Shown in pieces: positions 52,811 to 60,547 of a stretch of 64,000 nucleotides of DNA. The position numbers and the translations under genes were made by a program. The DNA lies in assembly GCF_003383095.1 (NCBI RefSeq), contig NZ_PSYW01000002.1, positions 186,001-250,000 on the forward strand. The letters run 5' to 3'. Within the stretch, counting starts at the first letter, position 1. Each line of letters begins with the position of its first letter. The stretch comes from Haloferax sp. Atlit-12N (GTDB lineage: Archaea > Halobacteriota > Halobacteria > Halobacteriales > Haloferacaceae). The notes beneath the pieces were generated by a model. It was not told the DNA's origin and ran no database searches. It saw nothing but the letters and a program-made list of their open reading frames with translations.

Positions 52811-53455
52811 ATGAATATCCCGATGGGAACCTATCTGGTCACGCAGTCGGACCGCTCCGGCGGGCGGTCGACGCCGGACGTGGTGCAGGCCGCCGTCGAC
52901 GGCGGCGTCGACATCGTTCAACTCCGTGAGAAGCACGCGAGCGCCCGCGACCGCTACGAAGTCGGCCGCGAGGTTCGCGCCGTGACGGCCGACGCGGGCG
53001 TCCCGCTCGTCGTCAACGACCGGGTGGACATCGCGGCCGCCATCGACGCCGACGGGGTCCACCTCGGCGACGACGACGTGCCCGTCTCGGTCGCGCGCGA
53101 GCAACTCGGCGACGGTGCCATCGTCGGCCGGTCGGTCTCGACCGTCGCGGGCGCGAGAGCCGCCGAGGAGGCCGGCGCGGACTACCTCGGCGTGGGCGCG
53201 GTGTTCGCCACGGACACGAAGAACACCGACCCCGAGCAGTCCGAAATCGGGACCGAGCGGGTGTCGGCCATCGCGGACGCCGTCTCGATTCCGTTCGTCG
53301 GCATCGGCGGCGTCACACCCGACAACGCCGCCGACGTGGTCGCCGCTGGGGCCGACGGCGTCGCGGTCGTCTCGGCCATCACCGCCGCTGACGACCCCGC
53401 CGACGCGACCCGCCACCTCGCCGACTCGGTTGCTACCGGGAGGGGCCGCCGATGA
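52811..53455 (+). CDS. thiE: Thiamine-phosphate synthase
   Basis: ThiE joins HMP-diphosphate and thiazole phosphate to form thiamine phosphate. The TIM-barrel residues are visible in QLREKHAS, NDRVDIAAAIDADGVHLGDDDVP, AVFATDTKNTD and GIGGVTPDNA. The 214-aa length is normal. The ATG at 52811 follows TATTTT (about 52772-52777) by roughly 35 nt. The stop overlaps the thiM start by 4 nt (ATGA). No TPP riboswitch-like structure was seen upstream. Confidence 0.95.
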   Translation: MNIPMGTYLVTQSDRSGGRSTPDVVQAAVDGGVDIVQLREKHASARDRYEVGREVRAVTADAGVPLVVNDRVDIAAAIDADGVHLGDDDVPVSVAREQLGDGAIVGRSVSTVAGARAAEEAGADYLGVGAVFATDTKNTDPEQSEIGTERVSAIADAVSIPFVGIGGVTPDNAADVVAAGADGVAVVSAITAADDPADATRHLADSVATGRGRR

Positions 53456-54348
53456 GCGGACGAGACGACGCTGACGGCGCGGGTGGACAGGGCGGTTCGG
53501 ACGACGCGACCGGTCCGGGCGACGTGCCTGACGTGGCGCTGGACGAGGCGCTCGCCGCCGTCGCGGGCGAACAACCGCTCATCAACTCGGTCACGAACAA
53601 CGTGACGGTCAACGACGTGGCGAACATCACGCTCTACTGGGGCGGCCTGCCGGTCATGTCCGACGACGAGCGCGAGGTCGGCGACATGGTCGGCATCGCC
53701 GACGGCTGTCTGCTCAACATGGGGACCGTGAGCGAGTCCGGCGAAGAGACGATGCTGACCGCCGGTCGCGCCGCGAACGAGCGCGGCGTCCCCCTCGTCG
53801 TCGACCCCGTCGGCGTCGGCGCAACCCCGACGCGTGACCGGGTCGCAGACCGACTCGTCACCGACCTCGACGTGGACGTGCTCAACGGCAACTACGGCGA
53901 AATCTCCGCGCTCGTCGGCGACGACGCCGAGGTCCGCGGGGTCGAGTCAGTCGGCGAATACGCCGAAATCGCCGCCGCGGCCGTCGAGTGCGCCCGGAAG
54001 ACCGGCGCGGTCGTCGTCGCCTCCGGTGAGACCGACATCGTCGCCACCGAGGAGGCCGCCTTCGAGGTCGACGCCGGCCACTCGATGATGGGCGCGGTCG
54101 TCGGCACCGGCTGTATGCTCGGTGTGACGCTCGCGGTGTTCGCGGCCGCCATCGACGACCCGCTTTCGGCGGCGCTCTCCGGCACCGCGGCGTACGGACT
54201 CGCGGGCGAACTCGCCGCCGAGGGCGCGTTCGGCGACTACCGCGGCCCGGCGAGCTACAAAATCGCCTTCCTCGACGCGGTCGCCGGACTCGCGGACGCC
54301 TCGACGCCCGACATCACCGACCGAATAGACCCCATCGAGGTGCGATAG
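53452..54348 (+). CDS. thiM: Hydroxyethylthiazole kinase
   Basis: ThiM phosphorylates the thiazole alcohol THZ for salvage. This ribokinase-fold protein (298 aa) shows NNVTVNDVANITLYWGGLP near residue 48, VDPVGVGATPTR, and the ATP-site GTGCMLG near residue 222. An N-terminal 26-residue acidic extension (GGQGGSDDATGPGD) is unusual and probably disordered. It overlaps thiE and abuts thiD, so the three are co-translated. Confidence 0.95.
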   Translation: MSGRDDADGAGGQGGSDDATGPGDVPDVALDEALAAVAGEQPLINSVTNNVTVNDVANITLYWGGLPVMSDDEREVGDMVGIADGCLLNMGTVSESGEETMLTAGRAANERGVPLVVDPVGVGATPTRDRVADRLVTDLDVDVLNGNYGEISALVGDDAEVRGVESVGEYAEIAAAAVECARKTGAVVVASGETDIVATEEAAFEVDAGHSMMGAVVGTGCMLGVTLAVFAAAIDDPLSAALSGTAAYGLAGELAAEGAFGDYRGPASYKIAFLDAVAGLADASTPDITDRIDPIEVR

Positions 54349-55206
54349 ATGCCGGGGACCGCCCCCGACCCGCAGACGCCGCCGTACGCGCTCACCATCG
54401 CCTCCAGCGACTCCGGCGGCGGCGCGGGCATCCAGGCCGACCTGAAGACGATGACCCGACTCGGCGTCTACGGCGGGTCGGTCATCGTGGCCGCGACGGC
54501 CCAGAACACCCGCGGCGTCGAGGGGTCGCACGTCCTCCCGGCCGAGTCGATTCGCGCCCAGTACGAGGCCGTCGCAGACGACTTCGACATCGCGGCCGTG
54601 AAGCTCGGGATGCTGGCGACGGCCGAGGCCGTCGAGACGGTCGCCGACTGCCTCGCCGACTACGTCGGCCCGGTCGTTCTCGACCCCGTGATGGTCGCCA
54701 CCTCCGGCGACCGACTGCTGGACGAGGACGCCGTCGACGCCTACGACGCCCTGTTCGCGCAGGCGACGCTCGTGACTCCGAACGCCGACGAGGCAGAGGC
54801 GCTGACGGGCGTGTTCCCCGACTCTCCGGCGGCCGTCTCGGACGCGGCCGACTGGTTCTTCGAGCGGGGTGCCGACGCCGTGCTCTTGAAGGGCGGCCAC
54901 GTCGCAACCGACGACGACACCGTGGTCGACACGCTCGTCACGCCGACCGAGACGACGACGTTCGTCAACCCGCGCATCGACGCGACGGCGACTCACGGGT
55001 CGGGCTGTACGCTTTCGAGCGCCGTCGCTGCCCGCCTCGCCCGCGGCGACGACCTTGCCGACGCGGTCCGGAACGGCATCGAGTTCACGCGCGCGACCCT
55101 CGCCGAACCCGCCGACGTGGGCGAGGGCGCGGGGAGCGTGAACCACCTCGTCGGCGTCGGCGACGGCTGGACGCCCGACTCGGACGCGTCCGGCGGCGAC
55201 GACTAA
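54349..55206 (+). CDS. thiD: Hydroxymethylpyrimidine/phosphomethylpyrimidine kinase
   Basis: ThiD phosphorylates HMP and HMP-P to the diphosphate. The 285-aa ribokinase-fold protein shows IASSDSGGGAGIQADLKT at the N-terminus, DPVMVATSGDRLL, KGGH and the anion hole GSGCTLSSAVAA. Many archaeal ThiD proteins carry a C-terminal ThiN domain, but here the frame ends after the kinase, and ThiE supplies the coupling step. The ATG at 54349 directly follows the thiM stop. Confidence 0.95.
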   Translation: MPGTAPDPQTPPYALTIASSDSGGGAGIQADLKTMTRLGVYGGSVIVAATAQNTRGVEGSHVLPAESIRAQYEAVADDFDIAAVKLGMLATAEAVETVADCLADYVGPVVLDPVMVATSGDRLLDEDAVDAYDALFAQATLVTPNADEAEALTGVFPDSPAAVSDAADWFFERGADAVLLKGGHVATDDDTVVDTLVTPTETTTFVNPRIDATATHGSGCTLSSAVAARLARGDDLADAVRNGIEFTRATLAEPADVGEGAGSVNHLVGVGDGWTPDSDASGGDD

Positions 55207-55281
55207 CCACCGGTCGGGCCAGCGCTCCACCTCGGTGTCCGCGGCACGCGCTTTTTTCCAGACACGTGTCGTATCACGAAC

Positions 55282-56079
55282 ATGGAAGAGACAGCAGCCG
55301 CGAACGCGCTCCGCGCCCGAATCGAGGCCGGCGGCGTCGCGCTCGGCGTCCTCGACAACACCTACAGCCCGACGCTCGTCGAGTTCTACGGCGAACTCGG
55401 TCTCGACTTCGTGTGGCTCGACCTCGAACACGGCGGGCCGAGTTCGCTCGACTCGGGCGCGATGGAGGACCTCCTCCGCGCGGCGGAACGAACCGGAATC
55501 GAGCCGCTGGTACGGCTCCCGACGACCGACCCGGCGTTCGTCCGGAAGGCCCTCGACCTCGGCGTCAGGAACGTCTTCCTCCCGCGCGTTGAGTCGGCCG
55601 AGGAGGTGCGCAAGGCGGTTCGGTCGGCCCGATTCACGTACGGCGACGGCCCCGGTGACCGCGGCCTCGCGTCGCCCCGCGCCCGCCGCTGGGGACTCGC
55701 AGACGACTACGTTGCAGGTGAGGACCGCGAGACGCTCGTTGGCGTGACCATCGAGACCGCCGAGTCGCTCTCGGACCTCGACGCGATTCTCGACGTGCCC
55801 GAACTGGGCTTCGTCTTCATCGGCCCGTTCGACCTCTCGGTGGCGCTCGGCCACCCCGGCGAGATAGACCACCCCGAGGTGCAGGAGGCCGTCGAGCGAG
55901 TCCGCTCGGCCGCGGTCGATGCGGGCGTCCCCGTCGGCGGCCTCGGGTTCGGCATGGACGACGTGAATCAGAAGGCGGAAAACGGCTATCAGCTCATCAA
56001 CCTCGGCAGCACCACGGGCGCGCTCAAGGGCGTCGTCGACGGCTGGTTCGACGCCGTGACGTTCGACCGCGAAACGTAG
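55282..56079 (+). CDS. HpcH/HpaI-family class II aldolase
   Basis: This 265-aa metal-dependent aldolase cleaves or makes 2-keto-3-deoxy or 4-hydroxy-2-oxo acids. Family markers are WLDLEHGGPSS (metal/His), VRLPTTDPAFVRKALDLGVRNVFLPRVESAEE, EDRETLVGVTIETAE and GPFDLSVALGHPGE. The substrate could be a sugar-acid or an aromatic-breakdown product. It lies between thiD (75-nt gap) and a minus-strand methyltransferase, so it is probably a separate transcript. Confidence 0.9.
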   Translation: MEETAAANALRARIEAGGVALGVLDNTYSPTLVEFYGELGLDFVWLDLEHGGPSSLDSGAMEDLLRAAERTGIEPLVRLPTTDPAFVRKALDLGVRNVFLPRVESAEEVRKAVRSARFTYGDGPGDRGLASPRARRWGLADDYVAGEDRETLVGVTIETAESLSDLDAILDVPELGFVFIGPFDLSVALGHPGEIDHPEVQEAVERVRSAAVDAGVPVGGLGFGMDDVNQKAENGYQLINLGSTTGALKGVVDGWFDAVTFDRET

Positions 56080-56088
56080 CGGCCACGC

Positions 56089-56835
56089 CTACCCTGTCGC
56101 GTCCGATCCCGAGTCGGACAGCCGCATCGCCACGCTGTACATCTCGCCCGCGGACTCCGATTCGACCGCGTCGGCGACGCGGTCGGCCTCGTCCGCGAGC
56201 CACTTCCCCGTCTCGCCGGGGAGTTCAGCCGCCAGCGACGTCGCCAGCGACGCGTGCGCTTCGACGTGGCTTTCGGACCACGGCACCGGGTCGAGCAGGG
56301 TCAGTTCGCGGTCGAAGCGCCAGCCGTACCCCGAAAACAGCGCCCTGAGCGCGTCGGCCGGATAGAACGTCAGCGCGGCCCGCCCGCGGGCCAACTGGCT
56401 CGCCGCGTTTTCGAGCGCGAACAGCTCCCGAATCGCGGCGTCGTCGGGGAGCGGTTCGTAGTCGTCGACGACGAGGTGACTGCCGGGCGCGGCGACCCGG
56501 GTTAGCTCGCCCGCGACGGCGGCGAGCGACTCGGGGCTGACGAGGTTGAACAGCCCGTGGGCGGTGACGATGTCTACTGAGTCGTCTGCGAGCGGGAGGC
56601 TCCGAACGTCGGCTTCCAGCACCGCGGTCCTCGCTTGGTCCGTCGGCGACGGGGCCACGCGGTCGCGGACGAGTTCTGCGTGCTCCGGGTCGTTCGTGAC
56701 GGCGTAGACCCGCTTCGCGCCCGCGTCGAGGAGTCCGGCGGTGGTATTCCCGGTCCCCGCGCCGGCCTCCAGACAGACTGCGCCCCGGACCGGCCGGTCG
56801 TCGAGGGCGGCCGTGACGGTCGTTGGAACGTCCAT
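56089..56835 (-). CDS. Class I SAM-dependent methyltransferase
   Basis: The 248-aa protein has the Rossmann motif I as CLEAGAGTGNTTAG (residues 21-34). NDPEHAELVRD, ADVRSLPLADDSVDIVTAHGLF and the later SHLVVDDYEPL are the usual downstream segments. The substrate is unknown. It is convergent with the aldolase (9-nt gap) and its start is 39 nt downstream of the aldo/keto reductase stop. Confidence 0.85.
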   Translation of the reverse strand: MDVPTTVTAALDDRPVRGAVCLEAGAGTGNTTAGLLDAGAKRVYAVTNDPEHAELVRDRVAPSPTDQARTAVLEADVRSLPLADDSVDIVTAHGLFNLVSPESLAAVAGELTRVAAPGSHLVVDDYEPLPDDAAIRELFALENAASQLARGRAALTFYPADALRALFSGYGWRFDRELTLLDPVPWSESHVEAHASLATSLAAELPGETGKWLADEADRVADAVESESAGEMYSVAMRLSDSGSDATG

Positions 56836-56874
56836 TGGCGGCGGGTGGAACTCGAGGAGCGGCCGTCTCGTTCG

Positions 56875-57759
56875 TTAGTGGTGCAGTTGCTCCGGAACCG
56901 GACTCTCGTCGTGCCGGAGGCGCTCGATGAGCGACCGCTGGGCCGTCTCGTCCATGCCGTTGTACCGCGTCGCGGCGTCGAGGACCATCGCCACGAGCTT
57001 CGGGTCGCCCGGCGTGACGACGCTCGTGAGGCCCTGCGCGGCCGCGAAGTCGAACCGCTCCGAGATTTCGTCCGGAGTGTCGACCGGCTCGTACCAGTTG
57101 GGGAACGGTCGGTCGGCCTCGGGCAGTTCGTCGGTGTCGGGCCACGGTCCGCGGGCGAACGCCTTGATGCCGAGGGTGCCGACACCGGCCTTCTCGGCCG
57201 CCTCGAAGACGCCCGCGTAGTCGTGTTCGTCGTCGCCCTTGCCGACGACGACGGGGTTCAGCGGGAACATCAGGGTTTCGAGGTCGTCGATGCGGTCGAT
57301 GGCGTCGCGGATGAGCCCCGGATTCCCGTGGCTCGTCAGCCCGATGTGGCCGATTTTTCCCTCGTCTTTCGCCTCGCGGAAGGCCGCGAGCGCGCCGTCG
57401 TCGGCCGTGATTTCGTCCAGTTCGGACTCGTATTCGAGGCCGTGGACCTGATAGAGGTCGATGTAGTCGACGCCGAGGCGGTCGAACGAGCGGTCGAGCT
57501 TCCGCTTTGCGCCCTCGTAGCCCCGCTCTTGGGTCTTACAGCCGAGGAAGATGTCCTCGCGGTGCTGGCGGAGCTTCGGGCCCAGTTTGAGTTCCGCGTC
57601 GCCGTAGGTCGGGGCCACGTCGAAGTGGTTGACGCCCTTCGAGAGGACGTGTTCGACCATCTGGTTCGCGCCCTCCTGTTCGAGCCAGTTGAGCGCGATA
57701 GCGCCGAACGTCGCGATGCTACTCTCGTGGCCGGTGTCGCCGAGTGCGCGGGTTTGCAT
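56875..57759 (-). CDS. Aldo/keto reductase (second in window)
   Basis: The 294-residue oxidoreductase has DVAPTYGDAE (Asp/Tyr), CKTQERG (Lys) and the YQVHGLE His, the catalytic tetrad order. It is shorter than and only distantly related to the reductase at 26679. The start is the ATG at 57757-57759 (MQTRALGDTGHESS). Substrate unknown; neighbours are a methyltransferase and a VOC dioxygenase on different strands. Confidence 0.88.
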   Translation of the reverse strand: MQTRALGDTGHESSIATFGAIALNWLEQEGANQMVEHVLSKGVNHFDVAPTYGDAELKLGPKLRQHREDIFLGCKTQERGYEGAKRKLDRSFDRLGVDYIDLYQVHGLEYESELDEITADDGALAAFREAKDEGKIGHIGLTSHGNPGLIRDAIDRIDDLETLMFPLNPVVVGKGDDEHDYAGVFEAAEKAGVGTLGIKAFARGPWPDTDELPEADRPFPNWYEPVDTPDEISERFDFAAAQGLTSVVTPGDPKLVAMVLDAATRYNGMDETAQRSLIERLRHDESPVPEQLHH

Positions 57760-57903
57760 ACGTCGAGTGTCATCGCCGACGGGCAAAAGCGTGTGTCTCG
57801 CCGACTCGACTGTCGGGTCCGCGCCGACGCCGCTGACATCGCCGCGACCCGGTAACACTCGCGTCAGCGGATACTCAAGTCCTTCCGGCCCGTAGGACCG
57901 GTC

Positions 57904-58893
57904 ATGGCAGACATCACGCCCACACCCGGCATCCACCACGTCACCTGCATCGCGGGCGACCCACAGGAGAACCTCGACTTCTGGGTCGAGACACTCGGAC
58001 TCCGCCTCGCCAAGCGCTCCATCAATCAGGACGACCCCAGCACGTACCATTTCTTCTTCACGGACGCGGAGGGGACGCCCGGCACGAGCATGACGTTCTT
58101 CCCGTGGGAGAACCTCTCGCGGGGGAAGGTCGGCACCGGGCAGGTCTCGCGGACCGCGTTCCGCGTGCCTGAGGGGAGCCTCGACTACTGGGAGAATCGA
58201 TTCGACGAGTACGGCGTCGACTACGACGACCGAGTCGAGCGATTCGGCGAGACGGTCCTCCCCTTCAGCGACCCCGACGGCCTCCCGGTCGAGCTGGTCG
58301 AAGTCGAGATTCCCGACGACGACCCGACCGTCCCGTGGACCGAGTTCGTCCCCGAGGAGGCCGCAATTCGCGGCTTCCACTCCGTGACGCTCTGGCTGGC
58401 CGACCCCCAACCCACGGAGGACCTGCTCGAAACGATGGGCTTCGAGCGCGTCGGCACCGAGGAAGCGCAGGGCGACACTCCCGGCGACGAGCGGACGCGA
58501 TTCGCCGCGACGGGCACCGTCGGGAAGTACGTTGACGTGCTGCCGACCATCGAGAGCAGCCGACAGGGTCTCGGCACGGTTCACCACGTCGCTTTCCAGA
58601 CGCCGACCGACGAGGACCAAGAGGCGATGCGCAAGGCCGTCCAGTCGAAGGGCCTGCGCCCGACCGCCCAAATCAACCGCCATTGGTTCCGGTCGGTCTA
58701 CTTCCGCGAGTTCGGCGGCGTGCTGTTCGAACTCGCCACGAGCGACCCCGGCTACACAGCCGACGAACCCCTCGACGACCTCGGCGGCCGCCTCGTCCTC
58801 CCCGGCGAGTTCGAAGGTCGACGCGAGCAGATAGAAGCCGGACTGACGGACGTAACGGTCCCGCGGGCCGAGTCGGCCGAGGCCGACGACTGA
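57904..58893 (+). CDS. Ring-cleaving extradiol dioxygenase-like VOC protein
   Basis: The 329-aa protein has two vicinal-oxygen-chelate domains. Metal-ligand candidates are His in HHVTCIAGD (near residue 12), His in GFHSVTL and Glu in VLFELATSDPG (near residue 277). The opening TPGIHHVTCIAGDPQENLDFWVETLGLR resembles PcpA/MhqO-type hydroquinone dioxygenases. It may detoxify or use quinol-like aromatics. No complete aromatic pathway is nearby. Confidence 0.87.
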   Translation: MADITPTPGIHHVTCIAGDPQENLDFWVETLGLRLAKRSINQDDPSTYHFFFTDAEGTPGTSMTFFPWENLSRGKVGTGQVSRTAFRVPEGSLDYWENRFDEYGVDYDDRVERFGETVLPFSDPDGLPVELVEVEIPDDDPTVPWTEFVPEEAAIRGFHSVTLWLADPQPTEDLLETMGFERVGTEEAQGDTPGDERTRFAATGTVGKYVDVLPTIESSRQGLGTVHHVAFQTPTDEDQEAMRKAVQSKGLRPTAQINRHWFRSVYFREFGGVLFELATSDPGYTADEPLDDLGGRLVLPGEFEGRREQIEAGLTDVTVPRAESAEADD

Positions 58894-59045
58894 GCCTCGG
58901 AACGACCTCGTTTCGGCACCGCGACCCGCCCGCCGGACGAATCTTTCTGCCCCGTGTTAGCACCCCGTGAGCCACTGCGACGAGTGTCGCAATCACAAGT
59001 ACCATCATCGCCCGCGACTCAGTGGTCCGTATTCAGGTGGATGAC

Positions 59046-60158
59046 GTGACGGAAAAACGCGAATACACGGACGACTATCAGGACAAGACGCTGTATATCC
59101 CCGGTCCGACCGAGGTGCGGGAGGACGTCATCGAGGAGATGTGCCAGCCGATGTTCGGTCACCGGATGGACCGCATGACCGACCTCTATACGACCATCGT
59201 CGAGGACACGAAGGAGTTCCTCGGCACGGACAACGACCTGATGATTCTCACGGGGTCGGGCACCGAAATCTGGGAGTCCTCGACGCTCAACCTCGTCGAC
59301 GAGAACATTCTCGTGCCGACCTGCGGGAGCTTCAGCGAGCGCCACGCGAACGTCGCGGAGCGCCTCGGCAAGAACGTCGACCGCATCGAGTACGAGTGGG
59401 GGCAGGCCATCAAGCCCGAGGACATCCGCGAGGCGCTGGAGTCCAGCGACAAGCACTACGACGTGGTCGCCACCGTGATGAACGAGAGTTCGACCGGCGT
59501 CCGCAACCCCATCGAGGAGATCGGCGACGTGGTCGCCGAGTACCCGGACACCTACTTCGTCGTCGACGCGGTGTCCGCCCTCGGCGGCGACTACGTCGAC
59601 ATCGACGAGCACAACATCGACGTCATCTTCGCCTCGTCGCAGAAGGCGTTCGCCATGCCGCCGGGGCTCGCCGTCTGCACCGTCAGCGAGGACGCCTACG
59701 AGCGCGAACTGTCGAAGGACTCGGCGTCGTGGTACGGCGGCTTCCAGCGCGCTCTCGACTACTACGACCGCAAGGGTCAGACCCACTCCACGCCCGCGAT
59801 TCCCATCATGCTCGCGTACCGCAAGCAGATGAAGTACATGCTCGAAGAGGGCCACGAGGGGCGCGACCAGCGCCACCGCGAGATGGCCGAGTACACCCGT
59901 GACTGGGCCTACGAGCACTTCGACATGTTCCCCGAGGAGGGCTACGAGTCCCAGACCGTCGCCTGCATCGAGAACACGCAGGGCATCGACGTCGCCGCCA
60001 CCATCGAGGAGGTCTCGGAGAAGTACGACATGGCCTTCTCGAACGGCTACGGCTCCGCGCTCGGCGAGAAGACGTTCCGCATCGGCCACATGGGCGAACA
60101 CGACGTGGAGTCCATCAAGGCGCTCACCGACGCCATCGAAGACGTGGCGGACCTGTAG
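59046..60158 (+). CDS. Serine-pyruvate/alanine-glyoxylate aminotransferase (second)
   Basis: A PLP class V aminotransferase of 370 aa. The opening YIPGPTEVREDV, the FASSQKAFAMPPGLA Lys segment and FRIGHMGEHDV near the C-terminus place it in the AGXT/SPT family. It is clearly diverged from the one at 46623. The GTG at 59046 is preferred because AGGTGG is a ribosome-binding match 5 nt upstream; a GTG at 59022 adds 8 residues. The next gene begins 17 nt after the stop. Confidence 0.9.
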   Translation: MTEKREYTDDYQDKTLYIPGPTEVREDVIEEMCQPMFGHRMDRMTDLYTTIVEDTKEFLGTDNDLMILTGSGTEIWESSTLNLVDENILVPTCGSFSERHANVAERLGKNVDRIEYEWGQAIKPEDIREALESSDKHYDVVATVMNESSTGVRNPIEEIGDVVAEYPDTYFVVDAVSALGGDYVDIDEHNIDVIFASSQKAFAMPPGLAVCTVSEDAYERELSKDSASWYGGFQRALDYYDRKGQTHSTPAIPIMLAYRKQMKYMLEEGHEGRDQRHREMAEYTRDWAYEHFDMFPEEGYESQTVACIENTQGIDVAATIEEVSEKYDMAFSNGYGSALGEKTFRIGHMGEHDVESIKALTDAIEDVADL

Positions 60159-60175
60159 GCCGCGACGCGCCGCAG

Positions 60176-60547
60176 ATGCCGCACCTCCAGTTCGACCTCG
60201 ACTTCGAGGTCGCGGACCGAGAGGCGAACCAGTTCGCCACCGAGATGGCCGAGTTGTACGCCGAGCGGATGGACGCCGACACCGACTACGCCGCCGTCAG
60301 CGTCCGCGAGGCTCGGGCGATTCACCTCGGCCGGGCGACCGAGGGGAAGACCGTCGTGCTGCAAGCCGACATCCGCGCGGGCCGGTCGGCGGACCGGAAG
60401 CGCGACCTCGCCCTCGCGGTCATCGACGCCGTCACCGAGCGGTTCGGCGTGCCGGAGTCGAACCAGAAGGTCGTCTTCACCGAACACGAGGGGAGCCAGA
60501 TGATGGGCTACGACCGCGTCGGCGGCGACTGGTCCGAGTCGGCCTGA
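60176..60547 (+). CDS. Tautomerase-superfamily (MIF/CHMI-like) protein
   Basis: The 123-aa protein starts MPHLQFDLDFEV. Pro2 would become N-terminal after Met removal, the catalytic base of the 4-oxalocrotonate/CHMI/MIF superfamily. Length and beta-alpha-beta layout fit the CHMI/MIF size class. It is downstream of the aminotransferase by 17 nt and may be co-transcribed. The last 40 nt overlap the end of the convergent histidine-kinase gene. Confidence 0.75.
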   Translation: MPHLQFDLDFEVADREANQFATEMAELYAERMDADTDYAAVSVREARAIHLGRATEGKTVVLQADIRAGRSADRKRDLALAVIDAVTERFGVPESNQKVVFTEHEGSQMMGYDRVGGDWSESA

